From Conoideocrella luteorostrata (Eukaryota; Ascomycota; Sordariomycetes; Hypocreales; Clavicipitaceae): a stretch of DNA of 64,000 bases. This document shows positions 22,849 to 33,835 of this stretch, piece by piece. The position numbers were made by a program, and so were the translations under genes. The notes under the pieces are model-generated. The model was not told where the DNA came from and made no database searches. It worked only from the letters and a program-made list of their open reading frames with translations. The stretch's first letter is position 1. Each line of letters begins with the position of its first letter. The stretch covers positions 1-64,000 of the forward strand of contig JASWJB010000067.1 in assembly GCA_032433595.1 (NCBI GenBank), in the 5' to 3' direction.

Positions 22849-23891
22849 GCAGTAATTCCTGCCCAAGTCTAAAGCAAAGCCATCAGCGTCTAGTTTAGTG
22901 CAAGGCGGCATTTTCAGCTGAAGTTGAATGCAAGCGAAAAATGTTCCAATATCTTATACCAAATCAATTTTTCCATATGTATTCAAGCTCATCAAATACT
23001 TCAAGTACGCTGATCCATAGCGAATGTCCCACTTATCCTGGACAGCGCTGACCAAGCTGACCGGTAACTGTCCGACCCCAAGACGTTTCGGACGGATTTA
23101 TTAGGGGTAAGCTACCCTTTGATCTTTGGAAGAACCTTGTGGGAGTATGACCGGTTGCATTTTTCCGTGGATAGCTAGTTCCCATTCGCGTGCCAAAAAG
23201 AAAATGAGACACTAAGACATTTTTGAGCAAATCACGGAGAGCTGGAATGGAGCCACACAAGTAAAGATCGTACATGGGATAGTTTTTGCGTAGCTTCTTG
23301 ACTTGTGTCATGCTATATAGCTCATTCTTGGTCTTCTACTTCTCAAGACTACCTACCTGTGACGAACTGTTGGGACTGCCGCTTCTCCCACGCTGTCCGC
23401 CCACCAGCGACATCACCACCATTATAGCGAAATTCACAGTGTTAGTCCATGGTGCAGAAAAAATGAGGCAGTTTATGGACAACTAAAAATTATAGCCCCG
23501 GCTGCCCACTTTCAGGCGCACGCCACTGTATCCCGTCCACGTTAAGCCTTAGACAACAAACTTGCTCCGACCAATACACCATGACGCAAATGCCAGTCCC
23601 GCGGTATTGTAATAATTCCGGGCTTCGAACGCTAGCAGAATTTTATTGCTAGCATGACTGTCATGTGGCTGTACCAACATGTGGTTGCAGTGCAATGCAA
23701 TGCGCACATTCTGGCGGCAGGGATGGATACGTAAATAGTTATAGCCGTGCTCTTGTCTCCAAGATGGGTCCAACGTTCCTTTCCAGGTTTCGCGCCATTG
23801 TCCGCCACACGTGCTGGCTGTGCCAGCCGCATCACTGTACAAATGAGCGATCGATTACTGCGAGATTTTACCCCACTCTTCTCGAGCTTCC
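22849..23891. other. Intergenic, no supportable gene
   Basis: Short frames only, with no domain. The 5' leader of the GMC gene must lie near the right edge. Confidence 0.6.
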
Positions 23892-25947
23892 ATGAAAGCC
23901 ATCGCCAAGAACCTTGCCATATCGATAGCCATGGCCACGCCTCAACCTGTAAATAATATGATTCGTACGACGCTGACCTCGGATCTGGCTGAGGTGGATG
24001 TTATCGTCGTCGGAGGGGGTACGGCCGGCTCTGTCATCGCAGCCAGGCTGTCTGACGCACATCCCGCAGCCAGCATAGTGGTGATTGAAGCCGGGCCCGA
24101 GAACTTTGATCTTCCGGCCGTTGCCTACCCAGCGTTTTTCAGGAAAAACCTCTCTCCCACAAGCACTACCTTGCAATTTTATTTCGCGGCGCCAGAGCCG
24201 CAGCTAGCGAATCGGTCATTGCCAATACTCGCCGGTAGAACTTTGGGTGGAGGGTCCGCGGTGAACCTTCTTATGTACGCTCGCGGCCAGCGGGCGGACT
24301 TTGATGGATGGGGGGTCGACGGATGGTCCGCCAAAGAACTTGTTCCTTTTCTGCGGAAGGTAAAGCATTTACTGCTCTGCTCGCTTACGTCTGGCGAAGC
24401 TGTGAGCTAACATTTGCTGCAGTCTGAGAATCATTTCGGGCTTGGCAAGGAGGCCACACACGGAGACAAGGGCCCGATAGCTATATCCAACAGCAAATAT
24501 GTCGGTTCAACTCTTCAGAAAGATTTCATTGCCGCTTTCAATCAGATTGGGTATCCAACAGCCCCCGACATCCACGACTTAGAAACCTGCAACGCTGTCT
24601 CGACCATTTACCGCATCGTTTCACCAGCTACTGGCAGAAGGCAAGATACGGCCTACACGTATCTATATTCACGACTGCAGCAAAGTCAAGACAGAAAACT
24701 AGACATTTTAGTTGAGCAGCGAGTACTTCGCGTCCTTTTCAATGAGAGGAAACAGGCCACCGGCGTCGAGTTACAGGCCAAGTCCGGCGGGACGAGCCAA
24801 ACTGTGAAGGCCAGGAAGCTCGTCATTCTCTCGGCAGGTGCAATGGGCACTCCGCAGATCCTAGAGAGATCCGGTCTTGGCGATGCCGAGATTCTAAGGA
24901 GCTCCGGGGTTCCTGTTGTGTCACTGCTGCCAGGTGTCGGCCGCGGATATCAAGACCACCAACTAATTTCGGTCATGTACAAAGCCGACCTTCCTCCATC
25001 GGAAAATTTGGATAGCATTTTCAGTGGAGCTTTCAGTGAAGCCGAGCTTATACAGGATCGTGCAGATATCCTCAGCTGGAATGGATTGGATGCTTCGGCA
25101 AAAATCAGACCAACCCAAGCAGAGGTTGACACATTCAGACCTGCTCTTCGCAAAGTATGGGATGAATATTTTGCGGACGAACCAAGTCGACCTCTCGGTG
25201 TTATAACTGTGTATGCGGGGTAAGTGACTTACGTGACTGCAGCGCCTTATGTGAATGAGACGGGAGAGGTAACCAACGCTATAGTCTTTTGAATGTCACT
25301 ACGGACTATCCCACGCAGGATAGATATTTCACAATGCTTGCGTACAGTCCGTATACTCGTTCCAGAGGTCATGTTGTAAGTGCATAGGCAGCTGAATGGT
25401 CTCCTCTTACGAGTTAAATGCTCTGCCAGCTAACACCAAGATACCTTGACTGATATAGCATATTACGGGTCCTGGAATCGATGATCCACTAGACTTTAAA
25501 ACTGGCATGCTTTCCGACCCTGAAGGTTCGGACATCCAGGTTTTGACCTGGCTGTACAAGAAGCAGCGCCAAGTGGCGAGGAGAATGGGCTGTCAACGGG
25601 GTGAATTCTCTCCAGGGCCAGCTTTCCCAGCAAATTCTTCTGCTTCAAACGAGCTGGCAATGGATCCGGTCCAGGAAGCAGATCCGATCTACTCGCCTGA
25701 TGACGATGCCGCCATCGAACAGTGGATCAGACAGACTGTGGGTTCCGTCGCTCACTCACTCGGCACATGTAAGATGGCAGCAGAGTCAAAGTTTGGCGTT
25801 GTTGATAAAGACCTCAACGTTCACGGGGTCAAAGGCTTGAAAGTTGCAGACCTGAGCATAGCACCAGGCAATGTGGCTGGAAATACGATGAATACTGCTG
25901 TAGTGATAGGGGAGAAGGCAGCTGATATTATTATTAGAGAATTCTAA
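23892..25947 (+). CDS. GMC-family FAD oxidoreductase
   Basis: Four exons, 23892-24359, 24423-25219, 25285-25375 and 25459-25947, give 614 residues with all phases consistent. The N-terminal 'VDVIVVGGGTAGSVIAARL' is the FAD-binding beta-alpha-beta motif, followed by the acidic 'VVIEAGPE'. 'GRTLGGGSAVN' is the GMC signature 1, and 'LSAGAMGTPQILERSG' is signature 2. The C-terminal 'SVAHSLGTCKM' carries the catalytic His and 'NVAGNTMNTAVVIGE' the second active-site residue. The family oxidises alcohols (choline dehydrogenase, aryl-alcohol oxidase, glucose oxidase); the substrate cannot be told. There is no clear signal peptide, so it is probably cytosolic. Alternative starts lie at 23931 and 23958. 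It could tailor the nearby polyketide, but it is 15 kb from the PKS. Confidence 0.9.
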
Positions 25948-27177
25948 CACAGTAAAGAGAGATCTGTAGTTTACTATTTTTTAAACCCTTTTGACATTTA
26001 GTTTGTAAGCACCCAAAGCTTATCACACATTTTACATACTACGGCTTAAGTAATACCCTACAACTTTGCTCTTCAATAGTCCCTTTATTACCTCAGTAAG
26101 GGCTGATACAGATAGCTGAAATTTAGTCTAGTTTCTTGTTAGATTTTAAATAATATGCTTTGAATTAAGGCACGCATTTCCCGGCTATAAAACTATACAC
26201 ATCCATTGCTTACCCGATTAATGTATTTAGACTTTACAAATCCGCCTTCAGTTTACAAGCTCGAGGAAACTACGTCCAGCCCAAAAAGCTCGATGCCGAC
26301 TTCATAGTAGGCGAATTGGCAGCCCATTATTGACTGTCAGGCCCCTGCTGTGCGTGGGGGCGAGCTCGCAGGTAAACATACATCAACAAAGATCTGCGTA
26401 AAGTAGTGCTTAACGATGGAACGGCTGCCGAGATTACGCAGATATTTGGTGATGTAAGTCTACCCGCGAGCCACCATTGATTGGGAAGAAGACTGCGGCT
26501 TGGAGAACGGTCGAGCTCCCACAGTCCTAGCCACAGCTGTTGCCGCCACCTATAGCAACGTGGTCTTTAGCATTGCATCATAACCTGTGCAGCTGGCTGC
26601 TAGCATATCCGCCGCGTCTGGAAAGACGGCGTATGGTTAGATATAAAAAGAGAAGAGAAGCAGAAAAGTTGTATGAGCGTGGAGGCTAGCACGTGGCCAT
26701 TGAACAGGGGGCATGAGCCCCCTTTAAATGAGGCTGTATCCCTTGTGTAGTCTGGTTGCTGGTTTGCAATCGAAGGACGAAAACTTCAAAGTACTCCAGT
26801 GCCCTGTGAACGATCTCACCCGCATGGAGCCCCATACCGGGAGATACTGTGGAAAGAGTTATTATGTTAGCCCCAAATCGGTGTCAACAGTATTGACATG
26901 TAAGATTTGCGCCGTTGGCATATTAATCGAGCTGTGGGTCTGAGTCGAAAAGTGAGGCCTTACTGGCTTCTTTGTACTCCGTACAGTCGCCAGGCGCATA
27001 GACCCAGTTTTGTGGCAGGCTGAGCCAATTGTATTGTAGCCATTTCCACTAGTAATGTGCATGCTGCCTGCTCCGTGCCGGTGAGCCAATTCTCTTCATC
27101 GAATCACAGATACCTTGAATAGCGAATCTGAGCGGCGGGTCAACCACGACAACCTCTGCTATGAATGCGTCCAAGAC
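25948..27177. other. Intergenic upstream of the 2OG-like gene
   Basis: No supportable gene. 'gggtctgagtcgaaaagtga' (26936-26955) matches most of the sequence at the right end of the MITE-like element. A TACTCCGTA copy is at 26975. A 71-codon frame at 26728 starts like a signal peptide but lacks support. Confidence 0.5.
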
Positions 27178-27972
27178 ATGAGTTTCCGCTTTCTGGACTA
27201 CTGTTCAGACCCCCTCGAACAGCTGTCGACCGCAGTCAAGCATGACTTATCATGGAGCCACTGCGGACCCCTCCTCGAAGCATCAGCACTGCCCCCCAGC
27301 TTGCGCGAATTCATGGGCCTGGCATTCACCGATCCCGTACTGACTCACCTTCTGCCATTCCTGAAGTTTGTGAACGCTTTTCTCTCATCCAGAGGTCTCC
27401 ATCACTACCTCTTGACCATACGTGCCACTACACCAACGCACGAATACGATCAGCCGCGATGGCACACCGATGATGCTTTCGTCGCTGACGAAAGTTTTGT
27501 AGCGCGGGGAAACTCGCAAAGCGCACACCGTGGATCAACGGTGGCGGTTTTGGGGACAGATTGGAAAATATGCACCACGCTTCTTGGTCCTCAGACTCTC
27601 TTCGTTCCAGCCCACCGCCAGTCTTTCGCACGGCAGAAACAGCGCCTTGTTCAAGCAGCCGCTAGGACAGATCACGTCTGTCCATTGATCCGGTGCGTCG
27701 GATGTGCCTCTGCTGCAGATGTTGTCAGGAAAGAGCTTGGCGCTTTCTTGGCGCAGTGCCGTCCCGAAACGCCGTCGCCTGGGCAGTGCGCAGTGTTTCG
27801 AGTTGGGAGGGACTCGGGTGCCATGCACTCAGAACCATGCCTCAGCGAGAATTTGGCCGGCAGGATATTCATCAATGTTATACCAGGAACTCAAGATGAG
27901 CTGAGCGTCCTAATGAGAAGGTGGGGGATGGAATTTCCGAGGGACTGGTACATCCGGAGCCATATTGCGTGA
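27178..27972 (+). CDS. Possible 2OG-Fe(II)-oxygenase-fold fungal protein
   Basis: The frame is open from about 27085, but its first ATG is at 27178 (MSFRFLDYCSDP), giving 264 residues. An upstream exon may be missing from my model. The sequence has 'YDQPRWHTDDAFV' (His-x-Asp), a distal His in 'DSGAMHSEPC' and an Arg in 'GRIFINVIPGTQ'. The order HxD...H...R fits a double-stranded beta-helix oxygenase. 'LIRCVGCASAADVVRKEL' and 'FPRDWYIRS' also match a conserved uncharacterised fungal family as I remember it. The substrate and role are unknown. A transposon-like sequence ~240 bp upstream could have removed the original 5' end, so this may be a truncated copy. Confidence 0.55.
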   Translation: MSFRFLDYCSDPLEQLSTAVKHDLSWSHCGPLLEASALPPSLREFMGLAFTDPVLTHLLPFLKFVNAFLSSRGLHHYLLTIRATTPTHEYDQPRWHTDDAFVADESFVARGNSQSAHRGSTVAVLGTDWKICTTLLGPQTLFVPAHRQSFARQKQRLVQAAARTDHVCPLIRCVGCASAADVVRKELGAFLAQCRPETPSPGQCAVFRVGRDSGAMHSEPCLSENLAGRIFINVIPGTQDELSVLMRRWGMEFPRDWYIRSHIA

Positions 27973-28529
27973 TACATTCGGCGGTCAATTCTTCAGTTTC
28001 CATTCAATACTCAGACACGTAGTTGCGTTATCGTGAAGTTGCAATTTACAAAACGGGTTTCATTCCCGTCAAACACACTAGATAACTTCCCCGCGCATTT
28101 CTGAAGTCTCGTCCACTCACGTGGCATCAAAAACAATCGCGTATAAATGGTTGGTCGATATGCGTGGCTCTGGTTGAGACGATGCCATCTAACTACTGCA
28201 TTTCAAAGTCTCAATCATTTTATGTGTCATTAGCATGAATCCCATGAAGGACGTACCTAGCCCTTAACATATTCGTTTAGGGTACAGAGAGAGTGTAGAA
28301 ATCGACCTGGAAACAAGTCCGGAGCGCAATACCTTCATCGAACAGTCAAGGATTTCATCGAGACGCCGCACGCCTGGGGCAAAATTATTCAGGCGTCGTC
28401 GAATTTTGATCCATACCTTAGCTTGTGCAAAACTACGGTTCTAGGGGTGAGGAAGTGGGATTCAAAGAGAGTTCTTGAGTCGCATTTTCACACCTTTGTA
28501 ATCTGACCCTTATATACGCATCAGTAGCT
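27973..28529. other. Intergenic, no supportable gene
   Basis: No frame of note. A TATA-like 'gcgtataaatgg' near 28140 has no obvious gene to serve. Confidence 0.55.
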
Positions 28530-29018
28530 ATGGAGCAAAGTCACGAACAGTTGATGCAGTTGTTGAACTGTCTCGAAAGGACAGTTTCGATGCTATTAAA
28601 AAAGGGCGAGTTTGAATGGGAACATTTGGACTCTCGCAGACCGAAGTCCCACTGTCTACTTCTGCTCTGGCCCATACAGGTGGACTTGCATATCTTGATT
28701 CATCACCATCTCGGCAATGGGCAACCTACCGAGGCACGAGAAGGTTTTAACTCGTATCTTGCTTCTTCGGTGGATCGCGGGGCCTTCTTAGATGCAGATA
28801 TGCAAGGTCTATGAGGCTTGGTTCCTTCTAAGCATTTCGAACCAAGTAACCAAACTCCCATAATAAAGCGATGCCTCAGGCTACTACTCAGGCATGGTGC
28901 CTCTCCGTTCGGGCGTCAAGATGAAGAGCCATTGTGGAAATATATCTGTTTCGAAATATCAAAATCCTTGATTCTAGCCAAGTTGACACCGAAGATTTGT
29001 CCGATTAGAGTCACTTAG
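28530..29018 (+). pseudogene. Ankyrin-repeat gene remnant
   Basis: Two adjacent plus-strand segments share one frame and are separated by a TGA at 28812-28814. The first ends 'RGAFLDADMQGL'. The second carries 'CLRLLLRHGASPFGRQDEE' and 'PLWKYICFEISKSLI', which resemble an ankyrin unit (LLLxxGAxP) and the spacer typical of fungal ankyrin arrays. The repeats are poor and there is no N-terminal domain. This is likely a decayed fragment of a larger ankyrin protein. The assignment rests on one repeat. Confidence 0.33.
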
Positions 29019-30445
29019 TCGTGTATCCGACACTTTCTTGAGATATCCAATCCAGTCTTGCCGCTGCCTTGAAACCAATTCCGATATTTACGTCTGCTTG
29101 ATTAAGGTCCCACCGCCGGAGACTGCAGGCGGGGATCGAGGCGAACGAAATGAGAAGTAGCGTGGGCAACCGATCCCTCGCCGCAATTGAGTGTGTCACA
29201 GGAAAAATATGAGCCTATTTAAGGGTCATAACTACACATGAAAAGTAGCCTCTGGCTACGCCATTTTTTGTGTAACAGAGTGCAATTGCGTTAGACCGAA
29301 AATGTTCAGCCTGCCTTCAACAGTGCCATAAAACTAATTTGCGTATTGAGAAAATAGCATTGACTACATGTCGAAACATCTAGTGGCACCTCAATAGTCT
29401 ATGTAGAAGAAACTTGCCAGAAGCGAAATAGTGCAGTGGATGTTGTTGCGTTATGTGCCTTCATTAGTGAGGGAAGGAGCAATTTGGCAACAGTGAAAAT
29501 AGGCGGAATAGATAGATTTGAGAGTGCGAGCAGTGATATTGATAGATGATGTTCTGACTTGAATCATACCCTCTGACAGGCATCGTGACCCTTCTTTATA
29601 GACCTTCAGCGACCGGGAAATTCCCTGGAATTCAGTTGCCTCAGGCCTATCTTCCTTGGCATCGTGCCACCTTTCCCACTATCGTACGATTCTAGCTAAT
29701 ACGAGGCATCAGGACCTTCTGAAGGTGCCACTCTAATCTCAACAGATGTTGAGTCCAACAAAATGTCAGAAATACGTTTAAATGGGATAGAAAAGGCATA
29801 ATCTGGTGTTTGCGGGTCTAGTTGTAACTAGTCTGGCTAGAGTCAGTTATTTCTTTTTTTTACCATTGCTAACTTTTAGGGAGACGAGAATAGATATAGC
29901 TATAAGAAGGGGGCTTATCCCACCTGTTACAGAAGCATCATGGAATTAATAAGTTTTCCCCCGTGCTCAAGAATTGTGTCTTTGCCCGGAGCCTTAGTCC
30001 AATGCCTATTATGATTAAATTGCTTTATTAAAGTGCACAGTAGCTCGATAATCTTCGAGCTAGCCGTCAGAACATTTGATCTTATTACACATAAGATCCC
30101 TACGAATTGATAAAGGTTTCTGCATGAAACCTTTCACAGATTTTATGTTGCGTTGCTAGTTGTGTGCCAGACACCGGTATAAGTGAGTTGGGGATGTGCG
30201 TTTGGGTCGACAAAGTGATATTCATGATCCTCTTTCCAACAACAATAATAGTAGTGCATTTAACTTCCCACCATACTATATCGATATGAAAGTTCTAATT
30301 AGAATTCTTACTCATATTCAACGTAGAAGATTAATTAAAAAAGAACATAATACAATCACATAACAATTCGCATATTCACTACTTGTGACATGAATTACTG
30401 CTCCTGTCTGTTTAATCTGTCTGGTTTACACTTCGAAAAGACTAT
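29019..30445. other. Intergenic, no supportable gene
   Basis: AT-rich. 'gtttgggtcgacaaagtgat' (30201-30220) is a third relative of the motif at 14001 and 26936. No gene seen. Confidence 0.6.
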
Positions 30446-32120
30446 TTAGTCTGTTTCCGGTATCATTGAGTCACATGAAAGAACTGTGTCATCCAGAGGT
30501 GGGGGCTGACGCTGAGGAAAGGTGGCTTCCCACGTACATTGGCCCATCGCCGGGCCCAAGTATAACATCAACATCATTATCTTCAAGCGTCTTGTCAATG
30601 CCTGGACTTTGCAGTCGTCAACGCTCTTTAGGTAATCTTCCAAAAGGCTTCTTAAAGTAGAATCTGTGCTACATTTAGTATTAATCACTGACTTTATCGA
30701 AGGGATTGGTCCTACCGAAAGCGTCCTGAATGTTCATATTGCCATCATTTAAAGCTTCATCTGCTGATAGAAGAGTCACAGGCTTTACCACCTTCACAAT
30801 AGATTTGAGTTTATCGTAGGCTGAGTTCCAGTCTCGTAGCTTAGCTCTTGTCAGCGTTACGATCAAAAACTATGTGGGAACTAGGGATTTACCATTTGTT
30901 CTGTCGCATTCTTCTCGTACTTCTCAATCGCTTTTGAGGGTAGCCATTTCTGAGGCTCCAAGTAGCCAATACGAATATCGCCCCAAGATCCAGTTATGGC
31001 GCTATTGTAGCCCCTGCTTGGCACAGTTGTTTGGTTCGAGTCAACAAGAACGTCGAGAAGATTAGCCAGGTCCAGCACAGACTTGGTCATTGGGCCGGCG
31101 GAATCCGCCTCGAGCGTCACCGGGATAATGCCATCTTGTGAGATGATCTTGAGGGTGGGCCTGATTGTATACAGCGCGGCCCTGTCGCTCGGCATGATGA
31201 GCGACCCCATCGCTTCTGTACCGATAGAAAACGGTGACATTCCAGCGCTAACTGCGACAGCAGAACCAGACGAAGAGCCACCGGGGTTCTACAAGCTAAT
31301 TAAACATGTCCTGTGTAATATGGGCAGGTGCATAATTACGCTGTGTCCACCATTGGCATCTTGCCCATGGTGGAAGCCGCCACGAACATAAGCGGATTGA
31401 GTCTGGCCCCCTACTGCGGACCATCCCGAGTCAGCTAAGTCAGACCTTCGTGTGTGTATTATGCTGTTGCTGTTGTATCTCGTGGCCAAGAGAAACGAAC
31501 CTGCACCACGACCACTCCTAAGAGAATATTAGAGTGAAATCTTCCAGTCAGGTACAACGCTAAAAACTCACCGATAAGTTTGCTTTGCCAAGAATTATGA
31601 CACCGGCAGCGATAAGCTCAAGAGATTTTAGCATCGGTGTGGACATGCTCATGGATACTGCCCAACTCACCCGTTCAATAATGATGGCATTCTTCTGTGG
31701 TTTCGAGCCCACAAGTGCGAGACTGCCACATGTGGTTGGTAATCCCGTATCGGGGGAAGTGGCGATATATTATCCTGTAGTTCCAAACGAGAATTAGCAT
31801 CTTCCGAGCAAAAACTCTAGGGCGGGAGATGGGACCTTGATAAGGATTGGAATGCCATGCAGCGCGCTGCGGACATTGCCTCTGGCACGCTCTTGATCCA
31901 ATTTGGCGGCTGTATCATCCAGCAGCCGTTCTGGCGCAACAGCAATGACGGCCCTCAGATACCCATTATACCGCGCTATCTGGTTGAGATAAAGTTTGAC
32001 GAGCTGCCGGCTGGTAACAGAGTTGCTGATGAGTTTGGTCTGTAGTTATCTGAGCTGTCGGTCAATCTTCTCCAGCAGGGTATAGACGGCCCCAATGATG
32101 CACAGTACCAACCGAATGAG
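30446..32120 (-). pseudogene. Amidase (amidase signature family) pseudogene
   Basis: Minus-strand fragments read in order as an amidase-signature enzyme: 'TSRQLVKLYLNQIARYNGYL', 'SALHGIPILIK', '[17 protein letters not shown]', '[19 protein letters not shown]', 'WSAVGGQTQSAYVRGG', 'NPGGSSSGSAVAVSAGMSPF', 'SIGTEAMGSLIMPSDRAA', 'ADSAGPMTKSVLDLANLL'. The catalytic Lys (ILGK) and both Ser regions (GGSSSGS) are still present. Lesions: a 2-base gain near 31770 after 'DNI' throws the frame; the segment before 'KLISNSV' has a stop; and near the 3' end 'SVDDCKVQ' is followed almost at once by 'LEDNDVDVILGPGDGPMYV' in another frame, so roughly 100 residues are missing. The natural C-terminus is also lost. 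Several short introns can still be placed. Confidence 0.75.
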
Positions 32121-32294
32121 TCCATAAGTGATGAAATAAAATTAAAATAAAATAACTGCATTTACTACTAGAGGATGGCGTTGCATGTTACAGCTGAAGC
32201 GAGTACATTTGCAGATTGGCTACGCGACGACTAATGCGGATGTCCACAGGGTGAAGAAGAAAGAGCATGTTAGTCTCGCCCTCTAGTGTGGCTC

Positions 32295-32514
32295 GGTCGG
32301 CTGGCCTGGACCCAGAGGAGCGCCGTTCTCATGATCACGGCGAGAGCAAGCTTTAGCTCTTGGATACAACATCCCTTCTTTTTTTTTGTTATTATTTACC
32401 CAGCTGTTCTATCCTTTAACGCACTTTTGTCCTGCTACAATATACATAATGTAACAGGCTAAGCTCCAGGATGAATTAGCTTGCGCTCTCGACTCCCATC
32501 CGGGCCAGCCGACC
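32295..32514. repeat. 220-bp imperfect inverted repeat (MITE-like)
   Basis: The outer arms 32295-32310 and 32499-32514 match at 15 of 16 positions as reverse complements (GGTCGGCTGGCCTGGA). Inner blocks around 'gagagcaagct' (left) and 'agcttgcgctctcg' (right) also pair. There is no coding sequence inside. It is probably a degenerate non-autonomous transposon or a long foldback. No clear target duplication was found. Confidence 0.45.
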
Positions 32515-33712
32515 CATGTTGCATTTAAGTCAAATTTGATCCGCATAGGATCTGGTCTCTTTGCCCTATTGGTTTCTCTTATTGGATCCCAGAAACCGCT
32601 TTATACAACCTGTCGAGCATCCCCGCTCTAAGTCAATCTCATACTATTTTGTCACATGATGTCTTTAGGCTCGTGATTGGCTCGGGTGGCTTCATCGACG
32701 ACGAGCCAGTGGCTTCTCCATCCGCACCGTACCGTGGATTTCTACGATCGGATCAGTGGTAGGGCATATTGCAAATGCAAATTGTTCTACCTTGGACGAT
32801 CGCTGTACCATAAATGCCCGATGCCCGACCATTGGTATTTCCGATGGCTGTGTTATCCGCATCACCAATACTCTCGCACGCTGGTGTAGATACCGCTCTG
32901 TGTTCATTCCGTAGTTATGCAGGCTGCATTGTCCGCTCGTCCATAACAATAGCGGGTTGGAACTGAATTTTGAGACTTTCCATTCAGGGTTTTTTTTTTG
33001 TTTTCCATTGTTTTTTTTTTTTTTAATCTTTTGGCGGTGTTAGGGTGACCTGCTGCATACAGCTTCTCGCGGCGCAGGTGCTGAGAAGGCCAAGTCCCTT
33101 GGACAGGAGTGATCCAATGACCGGTACCGTCTTGATAAGGGCCTCACACATCACAAAGGCTTGGATCCAACCGTTCAGCCGTTCGTATGTTGGTAACCAA
33201 GTGAGGCAGTCAGCTGTCGCTCGCCGCTCAATATATGCCTAATAGTTAATGCAAACGACCAGAACAGGGCACGCCGATCATGGTCGAGGCCTTGGGTGAA
33301 GATGCGAGCCAACCGCCAAGCTGAAAACTAAGGCGTTCAGTGGCTGGCTGGCCACGTGTGCCTGCAGAGCTGCAGAACGCAGGTGACTCCACTCCGTGCC
33401 GCTCTTGCGGACAATAACTTCGACCACTACTCCGCAATTGACTTGGGCTTCGCGAACCATTTTCTCGTCAGATTCAATATACTGCTTTTTTCTCGAGCCT
33501 TGCCGAAACGTATCTGCAGTGTGGCTGGCTGAAAAACATTCGCACGGCCAAAAAGGGCTCACATGGACCAGAATCAGGCGGATTTGTCGGTTACGTGATG
33601 AAAAAAGTGGCCGGCAATGTGCGAGACGGCAGAGTCAGGGCCGAGCTTGGCGTGGACGAGAGAATCGAGAACAGATGGCAGCGCGCATATCCGGGAGGGC
33701 GAAGCACAAGAG

Positions 33713-33721
33713 TATATATAA
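33713..33721 (+). promoter_or_regulatory. TATA box of the BBE-like oxidase gene
   Basis: TATATATAA lies 123 bp upstream of the ATG at 33836 and is followed by a CT-rich leader (33755-33800). It fits a core promoter for this gene. Confidence 0.5.
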
Positions 33722-33835
33722 GGAAATGAAGACCCAAATCCGGATCTACGAGCACAATATCTCTACTTCTTCAATATTCCTCCCCCATCTCTTTCTTATC
33801 CGCGACTCCAATACTAGTCACATCCTCTGTTCAAC

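Larger units (their letters stand above)
32161..33835. other. Intergenic with inverted repeat; promoter of BBE-like gene
   Basis: It contains the inverted-repeat element at 32295-32514, T-rich runs near 32990-33025, and the TATA element of the next gene. Frames at 32677-32949 and 33246-33562 show no domain I recognise. No gene is supported. Confidence 0.5.

Noticed and set aside
26728..26943. 71-codon frame with a signal-like start
   Set aside because: It overlaps a repeat-like sequence, has no homologous pattern I know, and has no splice or promoter support.
32677..32949. Frames on both strands between the amidase remnant and the oxidase
   Set aside because: Some Cys-rich segments look coding-like, but I could not match a family or find a start.
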